A stretch of DNA of 64,000 nt from Eximiradius sp. (lineage in GTDB: Bacteria; Bacteroidota; Ignavibacteria; Kapaibacteriales; UBA2268), in contig CAKZLY010000014.1 of the NCBI GenBank assembly GCA_937127445.1, forward strand, positions 67,001-131,000, read 5' to 3'. The position numbers and the translations under genes are program-made. Shown here in pieces: positions 36,601 through 45,430 of the stretch; positions within the stretch are counted from its first letter, which is position 1, and each line of letters opens with the position of its first letter. The notes under the pieces were generated by a model. The model searched no databases, had not been told where the DNA came from, and saw only the letters and a list, made by a program, of their open reading frames with translations.

Positions 36601-36828
36601 AGCAGGAAGTTGCCCAGTTGTATCTGTCCGCATTGAAAGTCTATGCCGAAGGCGTTCGATAGGTTTATGTCCTTTCGTTTTGTAGAAATTGGGTGGGGCA
36701 TTTCTTTCTATATTACTGTTGAAATGGAGAAAGTTCGATGGTGATTTGCCTTTGTCGGTTAGAAAAATTTGAGCATTGGTAAATTCAAATGATAGTAGGA
36801 ATAGTAATATGGTAATACGGATTCGCAT
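33694..36828 (-). CDS. T9SS-secreted sortilin/BNR-repeat propeller protein
   Basis: A 1044-residue exported protein. A signal peptide (to FTNAQ) is followed by many BNR/sortilin-type repeats of the Asp-box form S/T-x-D-x-G-x-x-W, for example STNRGQSWDVV, STDKGNTWEIL, TTDGGKSWQVL, SEDAGENWFFA, TTDKGRTWQKI and TPDFGDNWTKI, forming one or two beta-propellers over residues ~110-730. Two Ig/PKD-like beta domains follow (for example FCPDEEVTLEVL and ICEGDTARILAK). The C-terminus is a type A T9SS sorting domain (LAPNPASEYITLEL, NLLGQKLF, ending KSFVIVR). It should be exported through the outer membrane and attached to or released from the surface. Substrate unknown. ATG at 36828 chosen over a TTG two codons upstream. 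Confidence 0.88.
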   Translation of the reverse strand: MRIRITILLFLLSFEFTNAQIFLTDKGKSPSNFLHFNSNIERNAPPNFYKTKGHKPIERLRHRLSMRTDTTGQLPATIHFFGEYNKFFKRNNEYLNQNTNAWQEIGPRLPQKGSDKRLSGSGRANVVAFDPLDSNLIWLGSASGGLWKSTNRGQSWDVVPFTEFLSMGVSDIAIPKQSPTTIYVATGDADGSSFFGCFSLGIIKSTDKGNTWEILPTGIEYSSGKFISKLVVHPENPQILYAATSHSIIKTTDGGKSWQVLIDGFNFRELRFKEGNPDVLFATTYSLAEGAFLLISEDAGENWFFANYWRDASRVALATTPLEPQRLLALCVSKYTNSFGGLYLSDSDGYFWQTLTEDTVEFSKLVQAQGFFNLVLSFLPNSKNEFFVGGVWLYRGRFHSNEFTPIANEVHVDMHDLKYNQYDGKIYLANDGGIYRFNPDFTEIENISSNLGITQFYRIGLNPYNPQLFYGGSQDNNVFEYFYDKWQFFWAGDGMECFVAPENPSLVYFSTQRGNIYNTEIGKMEIPSSEKRPWVTAFGYHPAKPTIVYCGYENLWTTTDKGRTWQKISDFSDSSTINAIATSYFDENVFAVAKTNNVFYTPDFGDNWTKILQINSPISAIKFDIYDNLWVACGGFIGSEKIFRWNNSKLENHSYNLPNVPINCLEIDSTTDIIYIGTDFGVFHKKLNDTLWLPAGDGLPAVIINDLEIHYGTGTLFTATFGRGIWSLPLWDCAAEKPIIAVPERVVFCPDEEVTLEVLNPISDYTYIWNNGNKGTSLKVSKAGNYYVSAVRGNGCVAASDTVYLWKPASPEINLILLTSNPICEGDTARILAKIQSAQKVLQSGWSNGRIGLLGQFTQAGKYFFWLVDEYNCRYNSSPFEIFVNPLPPKPAIHKIGYWLETDAAGTLSWYANDSLLSGEISNRCYAFAPGRYYVIVQDTNYCRNTSDTLEIRFDGNAVANMQVRLAPNPASEYITLELNLLEETDVDVEIYNLLGQKLFFRRFAKRSGYVFEQIDLRQFAPSVYFVSIRNEFGRLEKSFVIVR

Positions 36829-37046
36829 AGTCAATCATTAATATGTTATTAAGTAAATTAAGTAATGTAATATACAAATAAAACAATTATTTAGTTTTTT
36901 AATAAGATTTTTTGTATTTTGAAAGTTAAAGTGAATAGTAATGAATTATTATTCAATTTTTTTTGTGATTTTTTAACATATTGTTTGTTAATACAAATAA
37001 GGGAAAGAAATATTTTAAATAAACTATTATTATACAAGGGGTTAAA

Positions 37047-40000
37047 ATGAAAAAACTGTTTACATTAACACTTGCACTGTGCTTAGTGGCACTGGCAATG
37101 ACTGCCAATGCACAGAACACGCGCATAGAAAAAATCAAGCAGGGCTTTGGCAATCAAATGCTAACAGGGGGCTCTAACGCTCAGGGCTACGAGTTTATTG
37201 TAGCGTTCCCTCAGAACGAGGTTGCTACCTGGACGAGCGGGGATTTGTTTATTTTCGTTTCCTCGGCAAAACCAACGGTTGTCGAACTTCAAAACGCTCG
37301 TACTAATGGCACTATCGCAAGAAAAACTATTACAAAACCGTATAGTGTTATAACATTCAGGACGCCTGTTGAGCTCAATATGGCACGCGATGAAATTCGT
37401 GTTCCTTACGAAACACCACAAGATAACAAAGCATTTAGAATAGTCTCCAGTTCAAGTCCGATTTCGGTTTACTGCCTGAATACTAAATCTACAACTTCGG
37501 ACGGCTATATGGCAATACCAGTTGCTTCGTGGGGAACCGACTACATTCACGCCTGCTATTATGATAATAATGAAGGTTCGGGTGACCAAAACTTCCCATA
37601 CTTTGGCAGCGGCTTTGTGGTTATGGCTTCGGAAAACAATACCACTGTTAATATTGAACTCAAGGGGGCAGGTGCAGCATCTTCCACAACAACATCAGGT
37701 CGTAGAATTGGTGATAAATGGTCTGTAACGCTTAATCGTGGTCAGGTTTATTGTGTGCGCGGTATGGGCAATCAGGATGGAGAATTTGATATTTCAGGTT
37801 CCAGAATAAAAAGTGATAAGCCAATAGGACTTCTTTCTTATCATCAAAGAGCGGACCTTCCTGCTTTAATTAGTTCTTCAAGAGACCATTTAATTGAAAT
37901 GCTCCCACCAGTAAGTGCTTGGGGCAAAAGATACGCTACTGTCCAGTTACAGAGACCACCCTACAAAGGTGACCTCTTTCGTATAGTGGCTGCCGAGAAT
38001 ATGACTAAAGTTGATGTTTCCTGGTACGACGAAAACACAGGGGAATTAATTGAAAGAAGATCGCTTGTTTTGAAACGTTCCGGTGATTTTGCAGACATAA
38101 GCGAAATAATGGGTGCCCCAGGAAATGATTTGAAGTCAGTTCGAGGTGTGTCTATTTTCACATCTGAAAAACCGTTTTTAGTTTTGCACTATTCTTATTC
38201 TGCGGGTTGGGATGGGAATAATAACTATGATCCATTTATGGTTGTTACAACTGCGGTCGAGCAATTTACAAATTTAACTATTTTCCAAACACCTTCCGGA
38301 CAATTTAACGATAACTGGTTTAATATTATTGCTATAGGCGATACAAATGATCCAATGAGACACAAACAGCTGATTGAGTCGATCAAACTTGATAATAAGC
38401 CAATTTACCAGACCGTTCCTCAATTTAAAATGAATAGAATTCCAAATACAGATCTATTTTTTGCAAGAGTTCGGGTTGGAGCAGGTGCTCATTATATTAC
38501 TGGCGAAACACCTTTTGGGGGTTATGTTTATGGATTTACAAGTGTGGATTCATATGGTTGGCCTGCGGCAATGCAATTTAAAGTAACGGATGTAGTTGAT
38601 ACATTGCCTCCGGAAGTTTTCGTGGAAGGAAATTGCGGCAAATATACAGTTAAATTTACTGAACTTCGAAATGGAAAAGAAGGCGACGACCCACTTCAGC
38701 AAGATTTGGGTGTTTCCGATCAGCCTACTTTGCTCGAAGGAACCGTTAATTTCAAAGATCCTATCTTCCCTACTCCATTTACTCCGTTCCCTCCGAAAAC
38801 GGACTTTTCTTTCTTGTTAGAAGTTGAAGACATAACAAAAGACGCTGTTGCATACCTGTCGGTTACAGATAGAGCAGGGAAAGAATCTGTTACTAAAATT
38901 GAATACTTCGCAGACAATATTGCAAGCAATCCAAATGTCTTGCAATTTGGAGCTGTGCGGGTTGGTACTTCAAAAGATTTGACATACATCATTCAAAACA
39001 AGGGTGGAAACGACGTCGCAATTAAATCTATTAAACTGTGGAGAGGGCAATATTATCAACTGGTTGACCTACCAGAAATTCCAACTATTATTCCAAAGAA
39101 ATCTGAATTACCAATAAATGTTCGTTATTCACCTGTTAATGAATCGCCAAACGAATTCAATTTGGATATTGATTCGGTTCAAATTGAAACTGGATGCTTG
39201 AGATTCTCCTTCCCAATAACTGGTCGGGGCGTTGTACCAAAAATTGATGTAACCGACTATAATTTTGGTGTAGTTGTTGTTGGTGATAAGAAATGCCATA
39301 CTGGTGGCATAGTTATTCGTAATACAGGTAGTATGGATTTAGTAATAGATGGATTTAACTGGAACCCGGCGAATTTAGCTTATACAATAGAAGATCCAAT
39401 CGAACCAGCCTTTCCGGTAATAATTCCACCTGGTCAAAGAGTTTGGTTTAGAACCATATGCTTTACTCCGTCTGACAATGGTGACTATATCGCAAGAGTT
39501 GATTTTAACTCTAATGCTGCCAGTGGCAAATATTGGTCCGATATTAGTGGACGTGCTATTAAACCCGGACCTCAAATTACCAGCTTCAACTGGGGTAGCC
39601 GCCGCGTATTAGACGCAAAAGTTAATATGATAGATGCTTACCAGGGCTATGTAGAAGTTTATAATACAGGAACTGCTCCACTTAAATTCATTCGTGCTGA
39701 AATCGATAATAACGACAACGACGGTAGCTACGAAATTGTTGGTTATGAACCTAACTTTATCGCTTCTGGTCAAACCCAAATTGAAGTCTGGCCTCAAACC
39801 GAAACCGACCCGAACAAAACCAAGACAGTTCGCGTTAATTTAAGATTTAAACCAATAACTGACAATGTTGCTACTAATGTTAGAATTTACCCAATATTTG
39901 CTTCAAGCGATAATGTGCCTCGTGGTAGCATATATGGTATTTTGGAAGGTTCTGCATATCTGCCGCAGATAGAAGCAATTGGCTATGAGTTTACTCCCGA

Positions 40001-41408
40001 GGTTGAAGTTGGCGAACTTCATCCTGTAACTGGTAGCATCAAAATCCGTTCCTTGAGCAACACAGCCGACCTGTTCATCAAAGAAATTCGCATTCGTCCG
40101 CTTACGCCTAATGCCAACCAGGATTTCAAATTCTTGCAACCACTTCCGGCAGACTTTGTATTGCCTCGTGGCACAGAACTCGAAATTCCTGTTACATTTA
40201 CTCCTACTCGCACTCTACGCCGCGAAATTGCTCTCGATATCCACAACGATGCTTTCCCAGCTTACGATAGCATACAAATTACTACAATTAATGTTATTGG
40301 TCACGCATTCGACCTTGGATTGGAAGCTACAAGCATAGATTTCCAACGCAGAACTCGTTGTGATGAACCTACTTTGAGCTTCGAAGTCCGTAATACCGGC
40401 ACTACTCGCACCTTCGAAATTAACAATATTTATGTTGAGGATGCTTACGCTGATATTTTCGAAGTTGTTGGATTTACTCCTGGCGACCAGGTTGACCCAC
40501 AAAGTAACAAAGTCTACAACGTTCGTTTCAAACCGTCTGCACGCACTGGACAAATCCACGATAATGGCAACAAAATTAAAGCAAAATTCTACGTTGAAAC
40601 CTCAATCGGTACTTACGAAGCTGAACTTGCAGCTATGAGTGTTCTTAGCAATGTCGAGCTTTCTCTTCCACGCATAGACCAAATGACAGCTGGTATGACT
40701 ACTACCGATAAATATAAAGAATTCCCTGTTTCTATCAAACTTGCTCCAGATGCAGGACACATTGGCACTTGGCCCGAAGTTAAAATCACAGAGTTTACTG
40801 TTGAGATTAAATACAATCCAAAATGGATGAAATACAATGGCTCTGTTACTCCTGGCGAAATCCTGAGAAATTGGGTTCTCACTGCACATGAAGTGCTCCA
40901 TAGCGAAACTTCAGCTTCGCTGTTTGTTCACGGCAAGGGTGGATTGCCAATTGATAAGGATGGAAAACTCTTCAATCCGAACTTCTTAATTCTGCTTTCC
41001 GATAGCAGCTCGTTTGTTCCTACATTTGGAAACATCACCTTCCACGATCGCGACGAGTGCGTAAGCTCGGTGAACGTCCCCGGTCGTATTTCGTTGCAGC
41101 ATTGTGTGCAAGATTTGCGAAACGTTGTGATTAACAAGAACCAATTCAAGATGATCCCGATTAAACCAAATCCTGTTTCTGGTGGTTCGGTAACGCTTGA
41201 TTTCAGTGTTGGTTTGGACAATGTTTATACTCGTATAGAGATCATCAACGCACAAGGCGAAGTAATTCGCGTGCTTCAAGATGGTGAAATGCGTGCTGGC
41301 GACTACAAAGCAACAATCATCACAAGCGAACTTGGCTCGGGTGTATACTTTATCAATATGGTTAGCGGTCCGTTCCAGGCACGCGAAAAACTCGTAATTG
41401 TTAAATAA
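37047..41408 (+). CDS. Giant T9SS-secreted protein with IgGFc-binding-like domain and choice-of-anchor D repeats
   Basis: A 1453-residue exported protein with signal peptide (MKKLFTLTLALCLVALAMTANA). Residues ~45-500 resemble the IgGFc-binding/FCGBP-N-like domain of bacterial surface proteins (YEFIVAFPQNEV, PISVYCLNT, SGFVVMASENNTTV, GLLSYHQRA). From ~610 to ~1190 several ASH/choice-of-anchor D beta-sandwiches follow, each with the pattern FG-x-V-x-VG...IxNxG (e.g. QFGAVRVGTSKDLTYIIQNKG, NFGVVVVGDKKCHTGGIVIRNTG). The end is a T9SS sorting domain (MIPIKPNPVSGG, NAQGEVIRVL, GVYFINMVSGP, KLVIVK). AAGGGG lies 7 bases before the ATG. A strong terminator follows. It is probably an abundant surface or adhesion protein. 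Confidence 0.88.
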   Translation: MKKLFTLTLALCLVALAMTANAQNTRIEKIKQGFGNQMLTGGSNAQGYEFIVAFPQNEVATWTSGDLFIFVSSAKPTVVELQNARTNGTIARKTITKPYSVITFRTPVELNMARDEIRVPYETPQDNKAFRIVSSSSPISVYCLNTKSTTSDGYMAIPVASWGTDYIHACYYDNNEGSGDQNFPYFGSGFVVMASENNTTVNIELKGAGAASSTTTSGRRIGDKWSVTLNRGQVYCVRGMGNQDGEFDISGSRIKSDKPIGLLSYHQRADLPALISSSRDHLIEMLPPVSAWGKRYATVQLQRPPYKGDLFRIVAAENMTKVDVSWYDENTGELIERRSLVLKRSGDFADISEIMGAPGNDLKSVRGVSIFTSEKPFLVLHYSYSAGWDGNNNYDPFMVVTTAVEQFTNLTIFQTPSGQFNDNWFNIIAIGDTNDPMRHKQLIESIKLDNKPIYQTVPQFKMNRIPNTDLFFARVRVGAGAHYITGETPFGGYVYGFTSVDSYGWPAAMQFKVTDVVDTLPPEVFVEGNCGKYTVKFTELRNGKEGDDPLQQDLGVSDQPTLLEGTVNFKDPIFPTPFTPFPPKTDFSFLLEVEDITKDAVAYLSVTDRAGKESVTKIEYFADNIASNPNVLQFGAVRVGTSKDLTYIIQNKGGNDVAIKSIKLWRGQYYQLVDLPEIPTIIPKKSELPINVRYSPVNESPNEFNLDIDSVQIETGCLRFSFPITGRGVVPKIDVTDYNFGVVVVGDKKCHTGGIVIRNTGSMDLVIDGFNWNPANLAYTIEDPIEPAFPVIIPPGQRVWFRTICFTPSDNGDYIARVDFNSNAASGKYWSDISGRAIKPGPQITSFNWGSRRVLDAKVNMIDAYQGYVEVYNTGTAPLKFIRAEIDNNDNDGSYEIVGYEPNFIASGQTQIEVWPQTETDPNKTKTVRVNLRFKPITDNVATNVRIYPIFASSDNVPRGSIYGILEGSAYLPQIEAIGYEFTPEVEVGELHPVTGSIKIRSLSNTADLFIKEIRIRPLTPNANQDFKFLQPLPADFVLPRGTELEIPVTFTPTRTLRREIALDIHNDAFPAYDSIQITTINVIGHAFDLGLEATSIDFQRRTRCDEPTLSFEVRNTGTTRTFEINNIYVEDAYADIFEVVGFTPGDQVDPQSNKVYNVRFKPSARTGQIHDNGNKIKAKFYVETSIGTYEAELAAMSVLSNVELSLPRIDQMTAGMTTTDKYKEFPVSIKLAPDAGHIGTWPEVKITEFTVEIKYNPKWMKYNGSVTPGEILRNWVLTAHEVLHSETSASLFVHGKGGLPIDKDGKLFNPNFLILLSDSSSFVPTFGNITFHDRDECVSSVNVPGRISLQHCVQDLRNVVINKNQFKMIPIKPNPVSGGSVTLDFSVGLDNVYTRIEIINAQGEVIRVLQDGEMRAGDYKATIITSELGSGVYFINMVSGPFQAREKLVIVK

Positions 41409-41429
41409 TTTTAGCTGAATATGTTAAAT

Positions 41430-41457
41430 GGGCTACCTTTTTGGTAGCCTTTTTTTT
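41430..41457 (+). terminator. Rho-independent terminator after the giant T9SS gene
   Basis: A GGCTACC/GGTAGCC stem (41431-41437 with 41443-41449) is followed by eight T residues, about 20 bases after the stop codon. Confidence 0.9.
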
Positions 41458-41545
41458 ATCAATTAATTTTGGCTATATTTGTATTTGGCTATAATATTTT
41501 ACAATATAAAAAAGAATAGCGTTTCCATATATTTAAGGTAGTACT

Positions 41546-42511
41546 TTGAAAAATCAAGAATTTATCTTTCTCGTTGAAGCAGCCTCGAAAGCCCCATCGG
41601 GACATAATACTCAACCTTGGAAATTCGAAAATGTTGCTGATGGTGTGATCCTTCACCCTGATTTTTTTCGGGCATTGCCAGTTGTGGATGAAGACAATCA
41701 CGCTTTGTATATTAGTTTGGGCTGTGCACTGGAAAATATCGTCGTTGCTGCCAGCAACTTAGGTTACGAATGTGAAATCGAGTATCCAGAAGATACATCT
41801 GGAGCAATCAGCGTTAAACTTATTTCTAATGCTGCTACTGGCAATGATGATTTGTTTGATTATATTTCTACGCGCCAATCAAATAGAAGTAAATATTCCG
41901 ACAAAATGGTCGACGAAGCGGATACAGAATTTTTGAAATCGTCGTTTGATTTTCCATCAGTTCATCTTTATCTATTCAATGGGAGAGAAAAATTCGAACC
42001 TATTATTCCCTACATTATTGAAGGAAACAATCTGCAATTTAGCAACAGAAAGTTTGTCGATGAGCTTACAAGCTGGTTTCGATATTCTAAACGCAAAGCC
42101 GAACTCACCAAAGACGGCCTATGGACAGCCTCAATGGGGTTGCCAAGTATGGGAAAAATTATTGGCAATTTTGTCATGAAAAACTTTGTTACTGCCGAAA
42201 GCGAAGCAAAGCGAATATCTGATATTTTACAACATACAGCAGGAATTGCAATTTTTGTTGCCGAGGAAAACAATATTCGCTCATGGATCAATGTTGGACG
42301 TGCTTTTCAGCGTTTTGGATTGTACGCTTGCAAATTAGGTATAAGTATTGCTCATTTGAATATGCCTTGCGAGGAAATTTCTGTTCGGAGCAAATTAGCG
42401 GCATCACTTCACGTGCCAGATTACCATCCATTGTTGCTTATTAGATATGGCTATGCCGCCCCGAAGCCGTATTCATACAGAAGAGAAATAAAAGATTTGG
42501 TAATTAACTAA
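41546..42511 (+). CDS. Nitroreductase-family protein (Acg-like)
   Basis: A 321-residue protein with the FMN-binding start EAASKAPSGHNTQPWKFE, which is the nitroreductase-family N-terminal signature, and the later GIAIFVAEENNIRSWINVGRAFQRFGLYA. The length and the single long chain suggest the Acg/TM1586-like branch (fused-dimer type) rather than the 200-residue NfsB type. It would bind FMN and may be redox-active or flavin-storing. The start is a TTG at 41546: no ATG precedes the family signature, and AAGG at 41535-41538 is correctly placed seven bases upstream. Confidence 0.8.
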   Translation: MKNQEFIFLVEAASKAPSGHNTQPWKFENVADGVILHPDFFRALPVVDEDNHALYISLGCALENIVVAASNLGYECEIEYPEDTSGAISVKLISNAATGNDDLFDYISTRQSNRSKYSDKMVDEADTEFLKSSFDFPSVHLYLFNGREKFEPIIPYIIEGNNLQFSNRKFVDELTSWFRYSKRKAELTKDGLWTASMGLPSMGKIIGNFVMKNFVTAESEAKRISDILQHTAGIAIFVAEENNIRSWINVGRAFQRFGLYACKLGISIAHLNMPCEEISVRSKLAASLHVPDYHPLLLIRYGYAAPKPYSYRREIKDLVIN

Positions 42512-42659
42512 TTAGACGATTTATTACCATATTAAGTTTAAACGGTATTTATTTTATTACGATCCCATAGTTCTCGATTTCTTTGTATTTCCAAAAAAAA
42601 ATAGTAATTTACTTAATATTTTGCATGCAAATTGTTAATTCTCATAGAGGGAAGGAATT

Positions 42660-44687
42660 ATGAAGCAATGGATTATCGTTGCGTTGTTGCTAATTGGAAT
42701 TTGTTTTGTTTCTTTTGCGCAGAAGAAGAAACCAACAGACTATTCGAACATTGTGCTGGCAACTGTTGGCAAAGAGAACATTACCTATAAGCAAGTTGAG
42801 CGCGCATTCCAGAAAAATATGAACCGCAAGCATCAAAAATTATCCGATTTGACCAAAGATAGCATTATTGATTTTGTTACTCTATATGCTAATTATAGGC
42901 TTAAAGTTCAGGATGCAATCTCTCGTGGATTTGACAAAGACTCATCAGTGATAGACGATATCGTGCAGAATAGAAAATTGCTTGCCGAATCGTTTTTCTT
43001 CGAAAAGAAACTTACAGAGCCTACTCTTGAGAAATGGCAGAAAATGCGTGAAAAAGAATACAAAGTTGCAATTATTATTGCGATTGTTGGGATGAATGCC
43101 GATACAACAGCCGCATACGAAAAGATCAACAATGCTCTGAACGAGTTGCGGCAAGGCGTTCCTTTCGAAGAAGTAGCCAAAAAGTATTCAGACGATCCTG
43201 AAACTTCTCGAAACGGTGGCGTTGTTCGTAGTTACATAACTGTTGGACGCGTCAATCGAATTCTGGAAGAAGAAATATATAAATTAAAAAAAGGTGAATA
43301 CACAAATTACCCAGTTAAAACGAATTTCGGCTATTTTCTTATCAAAGTGTTGGATGAAGCTCCACGAAACTACCTGAGACTTCGTTCGATTGTACTCGAA
43401 AATAAAAATAATAAGTTAAGCGATGAAGAATTCAGACATAAAGCTGATAGTTTGGTCAAAATTATACGACAGGGCAAAGTGTCGTTTGCCGATATTGCAA
43501 AAGAGCATAGTATCGATACTCGCACCGCTCCGCAAGGTGGTGTTGTCGATGGCTACTATAGCCGCTCGAGTGGCTTGAACAACACGCAGGAAACATACAT
43601 CCCTGAAATCGAAGACGCTATCTATAAATTGAAAGCAGGGGAAATTTCCGACCCAATTTTCACTCAAAACTATTACCATATTTTCAAGGTTGATTCTATT
43701 TTGCCGATAAATATTGCTGCTGAAATAGACGAACTTCGGGCAACTTACAAACGCCTTTATTTTTCCGAAGATAAAATTAAATATATCGAAAAACTTGAAA
43801 ATGAATTCGGCTTTAAAAAGAACGAGCAAGCACTTGAAGCATTGCTGAATGTCCTTGATACCACAAAAACAAGTATCGATCCCGATTGGCAAATGGCAAT
43901 TACTGAGCCAATCAAGAAGCAGACAATATTTACATTGCGAAACGAAAATACAACGGTTGGCAAGTTCGTTGATGAAATTGCTACTTCGAAGGAACTTCGC
44001 GGCACTCCGCTAAATCGAGACGGACTTAGCAATGCAATTAAAAAGATTGTCGAGGCTCGCGTTCTTGATTATACTACAAGCAATTTAGAAAAGGAATACG
44101 AGGAATTCAACGATTTGGTGAAAGAATTTCGCGATGGTATCTTGCTCTTCAAAGTCGAAGCGCTCGAAGTATGGGACAAAATGAAGTTCGATTCCACATT
44201 AGCAAAAGCATACTATGACACAACTTCAATTGATTTGACCCGACCGGTGATGTATGATATAAGCGAAATTTACTTTTTGCAGAAGGCAGATGCTGATAGC
44301 GTCTTTAAGCAAATTCGTGCCGGTGCTATAAGTTTCGACGAAGCAGCAAACAAGCATACCCAGAGAATAGGAATGCGTGGGAAAAACGGTTATCACGGGC
44401 CGCTTCCGCTCGATCGCAACCAACTTGCAAAACTTGCCTCCGAGCATAAGTTGTCGCCTGGCGATATTTCCGAGCCAATTGCTTTCGAGCAAGGCTATTC
44501 CATAATTAAAGTGAACGCTATCGAGGGCGCCCGCCGAAAGACTTTCGAAGAAGCAATACCTGATATCGCACCAAAAATTCAAGATATTATTCAGAAAAAC
44601 CTCACAGAGCAATGGCTTAACCGCCTTCGCAAGCAATTCCCCGTAAAAATCGAAACAAAGAACATCAGCCAAATTGCGAAGAAATAA
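42660..44687 (+). CDS. Exported peptidyl-prolyl isomerase with three parvulin-type domains (SurA/PpiD-like)
   Basis: A 675-residue periplasmic foldase with a signal peptide ending near FVSFAQ. A SurA-N-like helical part (ITYKQVERAFQKNMNR) precedes three parvulin repeats: ~140-240 (LNELRQGVPFEEVAKKYSDDPETSRNGG, YPVKTNFGYFLIKV), ~250-360 (RQGKVSFADIAKEHSIDTRTAPQGG) and ~550-640 (IRAGAISFDEAANKHTQRIGMRGKNG, FEQGYSIIKV). The third is separated by ~190 residues of helical linker. Such proteins assist outer-membrane protein folding. It stands alone between two non-related genes and has its own terminator. Confidence 0.9.
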   Translation: MKQWIIVALLLIGICFVSFAQKKKPTDYSNIVLATVGKENITYKQVERAFQKNMNRKHQKLSDLTKDSIIDFVTLYANYRLKVQDAISRGFDKDSSVIDDIVQNRKLLAESFFFEKKLTEPTLEKWQKMREKEYKVAIIIAIVGMNADTTAAYEKINNALNELRQGVPFEEVAKKYSDDPETSRNGGVVRSYITVGRVNRILEEEIYKLKKGEYTNYPVKTNFGYFLIKVLDEAPRNYLRLRSIVLENKNNKLSDEEFRHKADSLVKIIRQGKVSFADIAKEHSIDTRTAPQGGVVDGYYSRSSGLNNTQETYIPEIEDAIYKLKAGEISDPIFTQNYYHIFKVDSILPINIAAEIDELRATYKRLYFSEDKIKYIEKLENEFGFKKNEQALEALLNVLDTTKTSIDPDWQMAITEPIKKQTIFTLRNENTTVGKFVDEIATSKELRGTPLNRDGLSNAIKKIVEARVLDYTTSNLEKEYEEFNDLVKEFRDGILLFKVEALEVWDKMKFDSTLAKAYYDTTSIDLTRPVMYDISEIYFLQKADADSVFKQIRAGAISFDEAANKHTQRIGMRGKNGYHGPLPLDRNQLAKLASEHKLSPGDISEPIAFEQGYSIIKVNAIEGARRKTFEEAIPDIAPKIQDIIQKNLTEQWLNRLRKQFPVKIETKNISQIAKK

Positions 44688-44696
44688 AATAGAACT

Positions 44697-44731
44697 ATAA
44701 GGGGCAAAACATCATCGCCCCTTATTTTTTC
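44697..44731 (+). terminator. Rho-independent terminator after the parvulin gene
   Basis: TAAGGGGC (44698-44705) pairs with GCCCCTTA (44717-44724) and is followed by T-rich sequence, about 10 bases after the stop. Confidence 0.88.
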
Positions 44732-44876
44732 GAGGCACAATTAAAACGATTTCTTTGTTTGCCGCTATAATTCTAAATTAACAAACTATATTGATATATA
44801 GATATTGATATCCAGCTTTGCGACCCAATGCACTTTTATTCCCCAAGCAAGCTTCCCTTTGCCTTAGTAACTTTAT

Positions 44877-44907
44877 TTTCTTTATTCCAAAATTTTAGAT
44901 ATTTTTG
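44877..44907 (+). promoter_or_regulatory. Possible Bacteroidota-type promoter for the HIT gene
   Basis: TATTTTTG (44900-44907) fits the -7 element TAnnTTTG; the -33 position 19 bases upstream reads TTTC instead of TTTG. It lies 20 bases before the HIT ATG. Confidence 0.35.
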
Positions 44908-44926
44908 CACTAAAAAGGTTCATATT

Positions 44927-45430
44927 ATGGAAACTCTTTGGTCCCCCTGGCGAAGTAAATATATCGGCACTTTCAAAGACGAACAAGAAAAAAGCAAAGA
45001 AGAATGCTTCCTGTGCGTTGCTGCAAGCGGCGACAAACCAGACAACGAAACTTATGTCGTTGCTCGTCGCCAGCACTGTTTTGCTGTGCTAAATCTATAT
45101 CCCTACAACAACGGACACACATTAATTGCTCCATATCGCCATATCGGAGATTTCACTGAACTTTCAAAAGATGAGTTGGGCGATATCTTTGCTCTTATGC
45201 AAGAATGCGTTGCTGCTTTAATGGGAATTTACTCGCCGCATGGCTTCAATTTAGGTGCAAACCTCGGCAGAACTTCCGGCGCCGGTTTGCCCGAGCACCT
45301 CCATTTTCACGTTGTCCCACGCTGGTCTGGCGATACAAGCTTCATATCAACTATTTCCGATACAAAAGTTGTTTCTATCGGAATCGAAGAGACTTACAAC
45401 GATTTGCGAAAAATTCTCAGTCCAAAATGA
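44927..45430 (+). CDS. HIT-family hydrolase (Ap4A phosphorylase/hydrolase-like)
   Basis: A 167-residue histidine-triad protein with the HxHxHxx motif in HLHFHVVPRW. The opening WSPWRSKYI and a CxxC (CFLC) make it like the actinobacterial/Bacteroidota HIT branch that includes Ap4A phosphorylases. It cleaves nucleotide phosphoramidates or dinucleoside polyphosphates in the cytosol. I chose the ATG at 44927 over an upstream in-frame start that adds unrelated residues. Its stop overlaps the rsmA ATG (ATGA), so the pair is coupled. Confidence 0.88.
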   Translation: METLWSPWRSKYIGTFKDEQEKSKEECFLCVAASGDKPDNETYVVARRQHCFAVLNLYPYNNGHTLIAPYRHIGDFTELSKDELGDIFALMQECVAALMGIYSPHGFNLGANLGRTSGAGLPEHLHFHVVPRWSGDTSFISTISDTKVVSIGIEETYNDLRKILSPK

